64,000 nucleotides of DNA. Source: Cymbomonas tetramitiformis (lineage: Eukaryota; Chlorophyta; Pyramimonadophyceae; Pyramimonadales; Pyramimonadaceae). The notes under the pieces were generated by a model that worked only from the letters and a program-made list of their open reading frames with translations, was not told where the DNA came from and did not search any database. The stretch covers positions 1-64,000 of the forward strand of contig LGRX02015171.1 in the NCBI GenBank assembly GCA_001247695.2, read 5' to 3'. The translations under genes were made by a program, and so were the position numbers. The first letter of the stretch is position 1, and each line of letters opens with the position of its first letter. Positions 29,501 through 42,643 of the stretch are shown piece after piece.

Positions 29501-32500
29501 AAGATACCGCAGATAGAACCCATCCAGCCAAGCCAACCCATCCTCATTTCCATGGATATCACAAGGGATAGCCACCATGGGATGGGAGCAAAAGTGGATC
29601 CAACGGCTGTCTTTTGCGCTGAGACGAGGGGTCGCGAGCACGATTATCCGACGTGCCCAGGGGCGATGCCCATCCAGAGGTGGTTGGCGCAGGGCTGACG
29701 GAGGGGGTCGGAGCGGAGGCATGGGCTCCAACTTGGACCGGGGGGAGGGGGCTTGATGAGAGGAGGTGGAGAGGTCGGCGCTGATGGGTAGGGCCTGAAA
29801 GAACGACTGAGGAGACGAAACATGCTACGCAGGATGGGCATGGCGACGGGACGCAAGGGTCTGGGGGAACGCGACATGGGCAATCCGGGCAGGCTTGCGG
29901 TGAAGCGGGCGAGGCAGGAAGGATGACATCACGGCTCTTGGAGAGTATGGAGGATGTGTGGCAAGACGCGGAGAATCTTCGGGCGGTGGAGGGCCGGGGA
30001 CTGGATACCGCGGAGGTGTCCGTGGGCGCAGGTGGGCACAACCAACAGCGGCCTCGTCTCAGCACTTGAGCGTCCAGGATATCTTGGCAGAGCGGGATGA
30101 CCTCTCGTCGCCGGGCCTACAGAGCAGGGTCTGGCCACAAGAGCACAGCGGGGTCTCGCCACTGCAGGCGATGGCCTTGGCCGAGGACGGGGCGGCCACC
30201 CTGATGCAAGCTGGCAGGCGACCCACCTGCTTGAGGGAGCTGTTCGCACAGGGGGGACTGGTGGGAAGGGTGCTGAGCAAGGTGCGGGTGGAAGGGTGGC
30301 GGGTGGACACATGCCGGGCCCCTCAAAGCCTGGGGGCCCATCCCGGCAGCAATGACCACTTACACCAGGTTGCATGGCAACATACAGCGTCTCGTCAGTT
30401 TCCCTGCCCACGTGGCAAGGCTTTTGACCGTGCCGGAACTAACACTGACGAGCAACTGCTGGGAAGGCGACGACCGGTTGGTGAACTATCGGCCACCGGG
30501 AGGGCTTGGGACACACAGGCATATGTGGGGGTAGGAGCAATGCAGAACAACAGTTGCACTGCAAGTGTGGAGCGCATCACTCAAGACCGCAGCTTAGTCG
30601 CAGGATGTCCAGCGCAAGGGCTTCAGTCCCAAAGAGTTGGTGTTGGGGGTAGGGGGTTGCAAGCGCAGATCGGTGGCGGGCTTGCAAGGTCCGAAGGAAG
30701 AAATTGAGTATATTAATCTCAACCCCTTGGGGCAGCCCTTTGGAACACAGGACGTGTGGCGGGTGGGCAAGCTCTCTTAAAACCAGGCTTTGGGGCAGGC
30801 ATGGAGCAGGGGGGTGGCTCTGAGCGCAGGCTTGGTGGTGGGGAGATGGCTCAGGCAGCTCGAGGAGCACAGGTGAACCGGCTGTAGAGGCACAGCAGCA
30901 GTATGCCAGCAGTGCAGTTGCAGAGGGGCTCGGGTGGCTCAGTAAGGCTTAGGGGGTCCCATTCTTCACTAGAGAGCTCCGGAAATCCGGAAAAGAGTCC
31001 CGAAGTGTGTGCTGACTCCTTTGATCCCCGGCGTGGGTACATGGTGCAGCCGATCTTCTGTGGCTACATGGTGCCAAAGGAATCGGGGCAAGTCCAATCC
31101 AAAATCTTAAAATCCAAGGGTTCGCCACATACACTAGACCAACCGAACAGAAAGAAAAAGAGAGAATTAATAACATTAAATGTGAATATGAATGATGAAT
31201 GTGAAAATATACATAATATAAATATAATTATATCATATTAGAGGAAGAAGGGGAAATGGTACTTAGGGTTTAGGGGATGTTCAAGGGTTTAGGGTTCAGG
31301 GACTCGGAGCAGTGATGAGCTTGAAGTGATCGGCTAAGCCTGGTGATAGGGTTGTGAGGGGGGACCCGGACACTGCCCAAGGGCTCAGCGGGTGGAGGTA
31401 GAGAGGTTGGCTCTCGAGGATGCGGATTGGGCCGATGCAACTGAAGAGATGGACTATGCAACGCAATCTGGAGAAGTTAGGGTCCAGAAACACGGAAACG
31501 GGGAGGCGGGGCCACACTTGGCCCGACCCCAGTTCAAGTTGGAGAGGGTGGAGATCGTCGGGGGCTTAGGGCCGGGGGCATGAGAACGGGGGACCCGGCC
31601 CACTCCCACTTCATGCTGGCGGAGGTACTGGGGTGGCGGCTTTCGGAGGGGAGCAATCAGTGCTGCTTTCTGAGGGCCCAGCAGAGCACGCAGGACGGCG
31701 TCACATCTCTTGGAGAGAATGCTTAGCGTCCAATGAGGAAGCCACGGAGTGAATAGCAGGGGGAGCCGGCAGGGGTCCCCTTGGAACGTTGACACTGGGA
31801 CCAGGCACCTTGGCATCTGAAGATGGGGGGGGGCTCGGGGAGCGCCAGGCGTGACTCGCCAAGCAGCCTCATCTCAACACGTGTCCATGACATCCCAATG
31901 GAGATGAGTGGATCCCTGTCACCGGGCTTGGAGCAAGAGGGCTACACAAGGAAGCGGGGACATGATTGGGGGAGGATCCTGGAGATATCGAAGGGATTGA
32001 GTGCACAAGGCTCAATCATCATTCCAAAATGCAGTGTTACACTGCCCAAGACACATATGTGTGGTTGTGGGTGCCAAATACATTGTGTAACACTATGGCC
32101 GCAATGTGGTTCAAGGTCGAAAATCAATCGGGTATCTTTATAGTAAGTCCGATATCTTTATCGAAAGTCAGGGCGACTTCATCGGCCTGCATCTTACCTG
32201 ATGCAAATAGGAAGAAACCCATACTTGCACGTCACCATTCCACACGCAACATACAAGTTGGCATAATTTTTGCTGTGTGGGGACCCATAGAAACACACAC
32301 CGCGATAATATCAAGACTGGGCACAAGGTATCTCACAAATAGGGCAACTCATAGGTCTGGACTGGTTTTTCGGGACAAATGCAGAACAGCTTCCCCCTGA
32401 GGTAAACAGTTGAAGACAACGGTAGCCAAGAAAAGGACGCACTTAGATCAAACTGGTTCATGATCAAATATTGACTTGCAGATCCCACTTATTTGTCTTC

Positions 32501-35458
32501 GCTTTTATTTTCTTGAAAGTTTGGAAGGCAACTTAATTGTTTATTGCAAGGACTCAAATTGCTGCGAAGACATTCTCAAGCGGTACTTTGTGATGTAATG
32601 TCCAGAATTGGCCTCTTAACTGCATCTATTCTGCTGTTGAAACCTATTGCTAACCCCGAAGAAATAAGTCTAACACTAGGATGAAGTCAGAAAGCATGAA
32701 GAGAAGATATTAACGCAAGCGATGCTTCTGACTTTGTGACGTCGGAAGCGTATGTACCCACCCACATGCTTCTGAGAAGTCACATATGTATATACATGTA
32801 TATATAATATACATAGATAGATATATAGATACATATCTATGTACTTGGGCAAACAATCCTTTGAACAAAAGCTGTCAGAGAGAGGCAAAGTTGTTCCCTG
32901 CGCTTGTTCATTTCTCGCATTGGCGGGAGGTTGTGACATCACAACCTGCCTGCCGCAAGCGTCATGAGCAAGCGCGCGAGTCTGCAAGCAAGCCGCTGAA
33001 GCAACGTTTGATTGACGTTAACTAAGTCACCAAGAATGACAACTTAAGCGCTTAAAAGTCCGCAACTTCACGGTCCTGGCGATGCGCTGCACTTGAGCAA
33101 TAGGTACATGGAAAGACTGCGCTTTGTACAAAACGGCCCTAAGACTCAACATACAAGTCTTTATTTAAAAAGAAGGCTTAAAATTTTGCTTCACACAGAT
33201 AACAATAGCGCATGTCACAGCGTTTTCAGTCGTCAAAACTGTCATCCTTTTGTTTAGGATGTGGTACCCAAGGTATGTGAAGAGGGGGTCGGAGACAAAG
33301 GAGAGGCTTGCGCAGGGGCTTGCTCAGAGGAAGCTCGGAGACTAGTGAGGCAGGCGAGGGCACCCTAAGACGGGTGGGGGCCCTTGGAATCGTTGCACCA
33401 CACACCAAGCAGGAAGTGAGCGTCTTTCACCTGATGGGTAAATACCGCCGCCTTCTGTAGAGTATTTTCCGCTCAGGAGGCCCAAGCAGAGCGGTGAGTA
33501 CGAGATAAGGGTGATACCGAGCTCGTCCGCAACCTCTTTCGTCTCCTGCTGATACGGCAGGTACGAGAGCAGGGAGAATTGCGCCTACATGCACGGAGCA
33601 CAGGTGAGAGGCGTTGTCGATACCAAGCCCGGGGAGTGCCATTAGGGTTAATTACCTACGCTTTGCTACGCACATCACATATGTTTGTGTCTTAAGCTTT
33701 AGCGTAACTGGCGTGAATGCTTACAGTCAGCACAACCCGCCTGAACGTTGATGACCTGCCGACCTCTCGTCTTTCCCAAGAGCACTATGCCCCAAGGAAA
33801 GACCAGCTATTCAGTCCACAGTTGCCACAAAAGTCCCATCACGGGCGCTGGAAGCACACCTGCACCGTCGCAATGGGTACTCCTCTCTCGGCGAGCTTCG
33901 CGTGTATCTTACGGAGAGACTTTGGCCCGAAGTTGCTCAAACCTGCAAAACAAGGGAGCAAGGGATCATAAGCTACGGGGCCCTACGCGTCTGCAAGAGG
34001 GGTGAATCAAGTGTTTTGAATCTCGCAGAGTGTAGAACTGAACGAGAAGTGGGAAGAAACAAACGGAGGAAAACGTGAGGCATTTAGAAACTTTAGTTGG
34101 GATAGCATTACCGATGGCCTTGATGAGGCCGCTATCATACGCCTGAGCTAAGCCTTCCAAAAGAGCTTCCTCCTGAAAGCCAAAGCCGTAACTAGCAGGA
34201 GACCAGTGCATCTGCCCGAGCTCGAGAGATCCGGTAGTGCGATTCAGACGTCCAACAGATCCCTGAGACCCGCACCAGGTGCGCTTTCAAGCCCTGCTCC
34301 TCGATAGCATGCAACGAGACTTTCAATAACTGGAGGAGACAAGGTTGAAGAACTTCGGGAACAACAGGAGACAAATTCGATTCAAGAGCTTGTAGAAAGC
34401 CTGTTGGGCACCAAATTACTTACGTACAGCACCACAGCTTCAAATCACTCTAAAAGACCTTAAGCGGTGTCTCCTCTCCCATCAAGAGTGCCACGCTTAC
34501 CGTCGTTTGGTTCAACTTCTACACACACTGACGACGCGCTTTAGACGTTCTAGAGACCGTGAAAAACTAAAACTTTACCAGTATTTTTTGGATTTATACC
34601 TCGATAGCTTTGACCATTGAATTTGGCGTCAACCGCCATGGATACCCAGCAAGTTTAGTTGCGACGCAAATCTCGTTAGGGGTCTCTGCACCTGTTGGGG
34701 AATAAGCAAGCTTTCATGATCAGTTCCACGAGATCAATACCTCCTCAAGAAAATCCCTCCACAAAGTGAGCGAACCCTCTCCAAGAACCGTGTGCAACGA
34801 ATTTCACTGTTGGTTTGTCAAGCCTGATAGGCAATGGGGAACGAGGTGTGAACTGTAAGTTCGGGCGTTTCGCGGCACCTGTGATGCCTCGTCGTGTTGA
34901 ATATTCTCCCAGTAGCAGCTCTGCCCTGCCTTCAAGTTTCCCAGTTCCATAAGAGTCGCCCGTATCGAAAAGGTTGATACCGTTATCTAAACAGTAGTTG
35001 AAAACGGTTTCAAGTTCGTCGTCCATGTTTTTATCATAGCCCCAAAGAAGTTGATTACCCCAGCTCCAGGTCCCACATCCCATACGAGATATGTACAAAG
35101 GAGCTTCAACCGTCCCAATATTTATATTCTTCTTTCTGTTTGGCTTGAGAGCACGTTCAAATAATTGACCGATGCACTCCGTGGGTTGAACTCCACTTCG
35201 CTTGCGCACATAGCTTCTGTCGCGTGCTGCGTACTTAGGCTGCACTCGCGTCGCTCTAGCATGTATACAACCCCCACTGACACACAAAGGATCCGCAAAG
35301 ACTACCGCACCGCACAGCATGTTTATTGCAGTATCGTGCTCTTTACGGTAAAATTTTCCCCCCGTGAACCCTTTCTCACGTTTTCGCCTCGCGATCCGAT
35401 GATGTTTGAAGTTACAATGAATGACACGATTTTTCCCAAATCGAAATGGGGCTTCCAT
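23549..35458 (-). CDS. Aldo/keto reductase, multi-exon
   Basis: Host NAD(P)H-dependent aldo/keto reductase, plant pyridoxal-reductase-like, read from minus-strand exons. Exon 1 (within 34860-35458): ISRMGCGTWSWGNQLLWGY and NLFDTGDSYGTGKLEGRAEL, with the catalytic Asp and Tyr. Exon 2 (34600-34671): ICVATKLAGYPWRL with the catalytic Lys. Exon 3 (34112-about 34263): LELGQMHWSPASYGFGFQ, with the catalytic His. Exon 4 (33860-33942): LSNFGPKSLRKIHAKLAERG. Exon 5 (33431-33584): AQFSLLSYLPYQQETKEVAD and ISYSPLCLGLLSGKYS. Then exons at 24146-24216 (SDVLGEIAERKGASRSQ) and 23549-23734 (VALAWCMGKGTVPIPGGRTL, stop). Introns are GT-AG and phases agree where checked. An exon expected after 33431 was not resolved (remnant-like sequence at 33250-33410). 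The 9.2-kb interval before the last two exons is filled with repeats. The ATG at 35458 gives a basic plastid-transit-like leader. Confidence 0.8.
24292..25650. repeat. 41-bp minisatellite in aldo/keto reductase intron
   Basis: Unit of 41 bp with core TTGGCGGTGCAGGTGGGTGT followed by AACATTCACACGCACTTTC; about 33 units. Units from about 24990 to 25640 are nearly identical, those from 24292 to 24990 increasingly diverged. Because 41 is not a multiple of 3, three units (123 bp) read as a 41-codon repeat, which generates spurious ORFs in every frame. Confidence 0.9.
26207..31080. repeat. Mosaic of duplicated segments with CA microsatellites
   Basis: A non-coding mosaic in the same intron. One block (ACGGCATGAGATCGGCC onward) occurs at 26212, 28152 and, altered, at 29425. 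A second larger block occurs at about 26560-27340 and again, diverged, at 30060-30780. A third block (CAGCAGTGCGCCGGCAGGAC onward) occurs at 27396, 27777 and diverged at 30890. A fourth (GGCACCACAGGGACAGCCAC-like) occurs at 28590, 28795 and 29255. (CA)n runs lie at 26200, 26457, 27759 and 29410, at block edges. Long ORFs here follow the repeats and have no domain. Confidence 0.75.
27396..28118. repeat. Direct duplication of about 340 bp, period 381
   Basis: 27396-27735 and 27777-28118 are near-identical direct copies; the second begins right after a (CA)8 run. Confidence 0.85.
31300..33400. other. Gene-less intron stretch
   Basis: No coding support. 31,260-31,300 has several TTTAGGG motifs; 32,780-32,850 is a TATACATA-rich low-complexity tract. 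Confidence 0.45.
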
Positions 35459-35593
35459 AATCGTTAATTAGGGTTTTAGAGCTCTTCTCTTGCTCGCGTC
35501 TGAGACAGTCAAGTGTCACGTGACACGTAAGCGTAACTACTAACTTCTAGCTAGCGCTAGCGATAGCGATAGCGTCTCACGTCAGGATCGAGG
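35459..35593. promoter_or_regulatory. Shared intergenic region of two divergent host genes
   Basis: 135 bp separate the starts of the aldo/keto reductase (minus) and the FKBP (plus). It contains CACGTGACACG-type sequence (GTCACGTGACACGT at about 35516) and a CTAGCGATAGCGATAGCG tract. A bidirectional promoter is inferred from the spacing. Confidence 0.45.
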
Positions 35594-38500
35594 ATGTCAG
35601 GAAACCCACATCCCATCGACCAATCGATCGGATTTGAGCGTCTGAGCGACAAGTCGAGTGATCGGCTGAGGAAGTTATCGTGTTCTAGTTGGGTTGGTGG
35701 AGACATACATGTTCACACGCCTCACTCCGTCACCCAAAATTTACGAGCCCGTACAAGGCTTGTAGGAGCTGCTTGTAATACATCAGCCATGTCCCTCGTT
35801 TCAAATACAAGCACATGGACCTCATTGTTGAAGGGTTCAAGGCGGGATGTACCTCCTGCGGGTCAAGATTCTACCTTGAAGGTGCGTGCGTGTATTGTAA
35901 AGAGCGTGTGTTAGTATGGGCACTCGCACTGTACTGAAAAAGCCAGTAATGCTGAACGAAGAGTGTGACAGCTTCCTTAAAAAAAAATTATCGCACCTTT
36001 CGTATATCTGCCTTATTATTTGAAATGCGCTTGAAGCCTGACCTGGGCTTGCCCACACGCAGGCTTTAAGAAACAGATCCTCTCTAAAGATCGTGAACGA
36101 AGCTGGAGATTGCAAGCCTCCATCCGGTAAGACGTCGAGGAGAGCGGCAATGGGTATGTCTGCCTTCCTCATGATGTACAAGGCTATTCCGGGAGAGTCG
36201 CTTGCCGACGTCCTAAGTCTTGAGTCGAGTGAAGAACAACTTCCTTCCACAAGTTTGGCTTCGGAGCTCACCCTTCAGGAACAGCAGTTGTTGGAGTTTA
36301 ATCAACGCATCGCAAAGCTGAACAACGCTCCTGATGACTACCCCAGTTTTGTTCGTAACGGTGTGGGCCATTCCAAGTCAAAACGACATTTGATTGTCAT
36401 TGTAACCCGCGCTGTGGTGTAACGCGTTTTCACCTCACTCAAGCCAAACGAATACGTTCCATGCTTAAGTTGCGCTCAGGGGCAAGCCGAAGAGCTCGTG
36501 ATTTTCAGCACCAGCTGTACACTTTTCTAGCTATGTATCTGATGGCGTTCTTGAACCTGCCTTTAAAAATTCTTGGGTAACTTCCGCAACGTCGACAGGC
36601 ACCGAATATTCGGTGTCGGCGTTGTGGGCAGGAAACCTTTTCAAGGATAATGAATATTCCTATGCTTTGCTGGCAGGGTACGATGTTCGGGTTCTCACCT
36701 CCCCGGGATACGTCGAAACGGACTCCGGCCTCATTTACAAGGTGTTGCGACTGGTCTCATCCGAGCTTAACCTTCGAAAATGTTCCTCTTACTTACATGC
36801 CTGCGTTTTGGTCCCACAAGAAATGTTTCACTGGTCGTCAAGTGTAACGTGGCCCTTAGGGTTATGTCGTAAGCTGACTTGCTCTGGATGCAGCATTTCG
36901 GCTGTTGAACTCGTGTAAGCCTCAGAACTGCTAGCTCGATGTACTACGGGCTGTGAGCGCGCCATTGGGCTCCAACTGCACAATGAGCTTTAGATACAGC
37001 CGGGCTGCTCGGTTCTGTCTCCTCTGGTTGGCCTAAAAGTGCAGGAGTTTTTTCTTGGACAGGATTTCGGAATTGGCGAAGGCGAAAACCCAGTTGACGG
37101 TAAGCCTTGCTCACGTTATTGATGACACTCACCTTCACGTCAAACTGTCGAAGGCCATCCCTTGAGTGCCGGAGTGCTCAAAGTAAATTCTTCGAGAGAC
37201 ATGGTGACGCGTGCACAGTTACCTGTAGACGTGGACTAGGAGCCTTATGTAGGGAACACGGCCTTCTTCGGGCTTGGATGGGGAAGCCCATCCGGCGCGT
37301 GCACAGCTTCCTGTGGGCTTGCACCTAGTTTGCGTTAAAAAGATTTTGTTTTGCAAGTTGGCGGAACACTCGAGACATGCAGTGATCACGCCGGCACGAT
37401 CGGAACTGTCACGCGCCGATATGTCGTGCTTTGGATCAAGGACGTCTGCTTATGGAGTCCCAGCCGAAGCGCTGCTTCGTATGAAGTGAAGGTTTAAGAT
37501 AGCAGCGCGAGGATTAGCGCAGGCAACTTGCCTTTGTCAATTCACTTCGCATATCTACGTCAGGCAAGGCGGTTTTGTCACATAGTGTAACTAGGGGCCC
37601 ATCACACGATGGCAATCGACTCAGTGCTAGGTTTGTCTGATGGGGCCAGGACAAGAGATAGTGTTCAACTACACAGCGTACAACGAGAGCGGTGGCACGA
37701 TTGACAGCACTTACAACAAGGGGAGGCCGGCAGAAACCCGGCTTGGAATCAAAGGGATGATTCCAGGTGATGACATGCTGGCTAGGTGTTGGCTAGGTGT
37801 CAGGATCCCCTTTGCTTTGTCTGGGACTGTTAAGTGAGTGGGTGGCTGAGGACATGGACGGCGTTTGTGCGCAGCCTGTGTCGTCTTGTCAAATAATATT
37901 CAATATGGAATATCTGGAATATTCATCCTTTTCCCACTGAGAGGTGCAGGATGAAATTGAAAAACAGAATGTGAGAAGTGAAAGATACCAAGAGCAAGAG
38001 GCATCACCTTTCAAAGCGGCCGGATTGAGCTCGAGGTCTTCTGGAACTCACAACGAGGGGTATCAAAGGGAGAGCAAAGCTGCCAGAAGCCTTAGATTCC
38101 GATTCTGAGCCATCGATGCCAAGTATCCTTTGATTGATATTTCCAAACTTTCTTTGGTCTCTATGCTTACGAAGAATTAGAAACGAAACCCAAAAGACTT
38201 CTCCGAGTTTTTTTTGGGTCTTATTTTTCTGATATTTTTGGTTCGTCTTTTATATGGACACTCGTCGCGTTTGCATGAGTCTCGCTTTGCGAAAGGTAGA
38301 AGGTTTCATTGCGAAGCTTTCACTAAATAGAGAAATATTTTGCTTGCCACTGATGGGTGGTACTAACGGGCCTCGCGAGCTAGTGTGTCAATCTACTCTG
38401 CGAAAGCTGTCCATAGCAGATAAAAAAGCGACACTAGGTTGGGTGGGCGGAAACGCAAAAGAACGGAGCTGTCGATTCCCCGGATGGAACCCCTTGTAAC

Positions 38501-39042
38501 CCATTGAGTGCGAATCCGTAGGTGAAATTGAAGGCCCGATCCAGTGTTGTAGAAACCTATAAAACTACTGTGGGTTCCGAGGGAACCATATTCACGGGAG
38601 TGCTAGGGTACTTCGACGAGTTTAAAACTTTTGAACCACTTTGAGGCCAGCCCCCACAGGAGCAAAAGCTCTCGATGTGTGACGGGCGATACCAAGTTTT
38701 GCCACGCAGGATTTGAGGAGGGGTTGAAGTCCATGAAGCCTGGTGGCAAACGTAGAATCGTGGTTCCCCCTGAGCTTGGTCCTCCGGTAAGTACTCGTTG
38801 TTGAACAAATGCATAGTATTTGTACTTACGCATCTAGATACTTATGCAATATGTACAACTGATTGACCTGCATTGTTTTGATGGTGCATTTGATATGGAC
38901 TTTGAATGTGATTGTGCAGGTTGGGCCGAGTACATTCTTTAGCGCGCGCCAGTTTGAGGTTTTCGATGTCGAGCTTTTGGCAATCAAAAACTGCAGAATT
39001 GAGAGTTTTGCTATTTTCACATCACGTGTCGTGTGCGAGTGA
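35594..39042 (+). CDS. FKBP-type peptidyl-prolyl isomerase, chloroplast FKBP20-2-like
   Basis: Six GT-AG exons that join in frame: 35594-35881, 36063-36360, 36677-36741, 37631-37766, 38710-38786, 38920-39042; about 328 residues. The leader has a twin-arginine-like signal (KTSRRAAMGMSAFLMM), matching thylakoid-lumen targeting. Conserved blocks in order: LLEFNQRIAKLNNAPDDYPS, YDVRVLTSPGYVETDSGLIY, VFNYTAYNESGGTIDSTYNK, MKPGGKRRIVVPPELGPP and STFFSARQFEVFDVELLAIK. The order and the PELGPPVGPSTFFS block match plant FKBP20-2, involved in photosystem II supercomplex assembly. About eight residues expected between exons 3 and 4 are missing, so a micro-exon may be unrecognised. Product folds lumenal proteins. 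Confidence 0.85.
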
Positions 39043-41090
39043 AAATCATACTGCATCTTTTCGAAGTACCGCCTACATAGCTTCTGGAAGTCCAGGCATA
39101 GCACCGTAAACCAACCATCATATGCTAAACTATAATTGCCATTGATGGTGACATGGTCAGGCACCATAAAAAGAAAACGAGAGGAAATGAAATTCTATTG
39201 GGATACTTCATAAGTTCATATGATTGTAAGCAGGCTCTTGATGGTCGTTGCAGGATCAGAATAATAGAGTCGTGCAGTGGTTATACGGCACACGCCCTGC
39301 GACTTATATGGATGTGCGGGATGAATCCAGCGGCCGAGAATTAAAAAGCCAATCACTTCAGCACAGTAAATAGTTGCGATAGGAGCCATCTGATACAATA
39401 TCCATATTGGTCGGTGACTACGATTAATAGTACGTTCAGGTTGTGACTTTGTCACATCTCCAAACATGATCAAAACAGAGGGGGCGACTGCATTCTGGAA
39501 TTAAGCCCATCCATGAGTGGCTGGCCTTCACGATCATTACACAAACAATAAATCCAAGACCGTCGGTGTAAGCAAGCATGATCGATTTTTGTACCTAACG
39601 GGATTTCGAAGTGTCATGGAAGGTCAAAGTGTTGTATGCATAATTCAATATGATGGAAGTTCCAATGTACTATCAAATAAGGGGGCCTTGTGAGTATTGG
39701 TGTACGGTAAACTGGTCTTGAGTATGCGCCGCTCGTCGACCGCAAGGAGTACCATTCCCCTCCGGCTCAACGAACGTGCCGAAGTGGCAGCAAACCCCAA
39801 CGTTGCGTGGTACTTATAATGTTGTGGCTACATCATAATCAAGCGCAATAATGATAGCTTCATCCCACCTGCTGCATTTCGAAAATACCGATGCACTGCA
39901 TGACAAAACTTATTTGCCCGACGCATCACAGAAATGAAATGTACTTCATTGGGATAATCAAAGGATGCAATTGCACACCTTCATGCCATCCCAGATTACG
40001 GTACCGCATTCCCAGTTTTGCTATACTCACTACTAATTTTGGTCCTCCAGAAGTAAGTGTAACCGAAAAGAATGCTTTGTTGAAAATTGCCTTTTTCTCT
40101 AAATTCAGCTTGAAATGAACCGATAACAATGCATCGAAGATGTGCGCTATATAACCTCTCTAGCAAAATTAAGATTAAACCAAGCCTCTGCCAATATGCA
40201 ATTTCTGAAATTCTATGAGCTAAAGCACGCTTCAAGCTTGATGCCTCGACCTGAATTTAATTTGCTAAACTCTCGTTGCGATAAGCTTCTCGCATATCAG
40301 AATATTGCTTGAAACCATATTTCTTTTCAATGATTGTCTTCCACAGTTTTTCGTAGTACTCAGTATACCTATGACAAATGTTCGACGCCATCTTCAGTTT
40401 CAGAATCATTATGGTATTCTCCATATAGAGAAATATGCAAGTGCAAGGTCAACACAACACAAAGGCAAAACTATAATGCTGACGCAGTATAAAAAAAACC
40501 TTTGTTTGGCTTTCCAAGAGCACGTTCAACACACCTCTGGGGAAGCTCATTGCCTTGATCTTTCTTTCCTCCCCCTTGCCGAACTTTTCCAACGCGTTCA
40601 CTCTCAGATAATGCTGTTGGAATCAAACAACTTTCCGGGGTTAGCCGTCTTGATTCATGTTCCCCCCAGATCATCCACAAGAAACACAATGAATCTAAGG
40701 GCAGTAGAGTAGGCTGTTCTTGGACTGAATCTGTGCACCCAAGGGAAAGAATGGCAAACGCATACCAGTAAATTTCAATCCAAATTTTTGAACGTTCGTG
40801 TCAAACATTCGATGGTCATCAAACCTGCAGCGTAAGTGGGCAAAGCACACACTTAAATAACTATACCTTCATAATCGTGAGGGAAGCTGCACAAGAAGCT
40901 GCAGCGCTTGCTGTGACATGACATGGCACATGTGCCAGGGATGCCCATGGAGTAAAAACGAGTCTAAGGTGTGTGAAGGCAGCTTCTGTGCCCTGAAGTC
41001 CTAATAAATTACATGTGTGTGGTGTTCCAGAAAACATTACTCAAAGCATTTATATCTCTGAAGCAAGCAAGAAGGAGTGGACAGACACAT
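39043..41090. other. Gene-less host stretch
   Basis: About 2 kb of AT-rich intergenic DNA. Short ORFs show no domain, splice pattern or repeats that I can support. Confidence 0.45.
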
Positions 41091-41099
41091 AACTGTGAG

Positions 41100-42330
41100 G
41101 AAAAACTGATCACAGGGAGGCCGATAGCCCTTGCCACCAAGTAAATCCAACTAAAGTGAAAGGCTTGAACATGGAAGGTCACTCGTTATTAGACTTATTC
41201 GCACCTGAAGATAAACCTTCTGGATATAGCAGGGCACTGTTGAAGGAGCAGGTAAAACTAGGAGGCTATGGCGTGGCTTTACTCACGACTGCATATGACC
41301 AAAAAGAGGGAATTGGCAAACATAAAACCCGGGGAAGAAGTAGGTCGAAGGAGACCCTGCTTGGGACTTTTTTAACTGAAGATAATCGGCAAGCGAGAAC
41401 TCCTGGGAAAAGAGCTGGTCAGCGGAAGGCCAAGCCTGGTTCATATATTTCCTACTGGAGATATCCTCAAGTTTAAAACTGGCAAATCGGCGTCCTCTTG
41501 AAGGAGCTGGTTAGAGAGAGACCTAGGGTCTTTTCACGACTTGAGATTACCACAAGGAGACAATCAGCACGCTTGAAATCCTGGTGAGAGTTTTGGTCAA
41601 ACAGAGGCCTAGGGTCTATTCGCGTCTTGAGATCGGTGAGTATGAAGTCCTGGTGAGAGAGTTGGTCAAACGGAGGCCTGGGGTCTATTCGCGGCTTGAG
41701 ATGGACCACAAGGAGACAATCGGCTTGTGTAAGCCATTACGGAGACTCATTTGCAACTGGAGACGAACTCAAATAAACTATCGGCAAGCATTACGTGTTG
41801 GTGCGTCTTGGCGAAGGAACTGGTTAGAGAGAGGGCATGGAGCTTACTCACGATTGGAGTTAAAATGTATAGATGATTTATGAGCGTAAAATCCTGGTTA
41901 AGAAGCTGGTCAATGAGAGGCCATGACACGGAAAGAATTACAACGGGAGATTCCCTCAAGAAGAGAAATAGCAAACATGAAGTTCTGGTAAAGGACCTGG
42001 TCAGAACGGGAATCATCTGAACGTGGAGAAAACCGTATAGATGTTCATTAAGCGCAAGATCCGAATCATTGGTCAGAGGGAGGCCAAACTCAGGGCTTAT
42101 TCGCGAGTAGAGAGCCTTTTTTTAAAGTCAGCAAGCACAAAGGAGCTGGTACAAGAGCTGCTCAGAAAAAGGCTACGCCCGGGGTTTACTCGTGACTAAA
42201 GAAGGCCTCAAGGAGATATTCAGGAAACGTTAAGCCCTAGTAAAAGAGCTGCTCAGAGAAAAGCCATGATTGGGACTTATTTGAGTTTGGAGATAGCCGA
42301 TTTGTGACCTGCTCCGATCCATCCAAGGAT
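41100..42330. repeat. Decayed tandem repeat array
   Basis: About eleven degenerate units, spacing mostly 70-100 bp, each with AGAGCTGGTCA, GAGAGGCC and a TTATTCGCG(A)CTTGAGAT-like half. Best-preserved units are at 41498, 41586 and 41653. Short ORFs in it are repeat readings. Confidence 0.7.
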
Positions 42331-42643
42331 TTTGGTGAGTTTCTGGGCACGGGACGGCCCACGAGCTCCTGGTCTGGTCAACGTTATGTTCTGCCACTAG
42401 CGGGCCTCGAGATTTCCAAGCCACTGGACACCCTGAAGCGTCGTGGTGACATCCACGTCACGTCACAGCCCTGAGTGCCTCACATCACAACTTGCGCCAT
42501 TCCTCGGAGCGAAAGCGAAATCTAAGTCACCATCCTGCTTCAACTTAGTCTCTCCTTACACCCTTAGCAGTCCTGAGAGTTCTCCAACAGATGCGCCTTG
42601 ATTGGTCAGTTTGTGCTCTCCTTGGTGTCGCCTCCAGGCCGCA

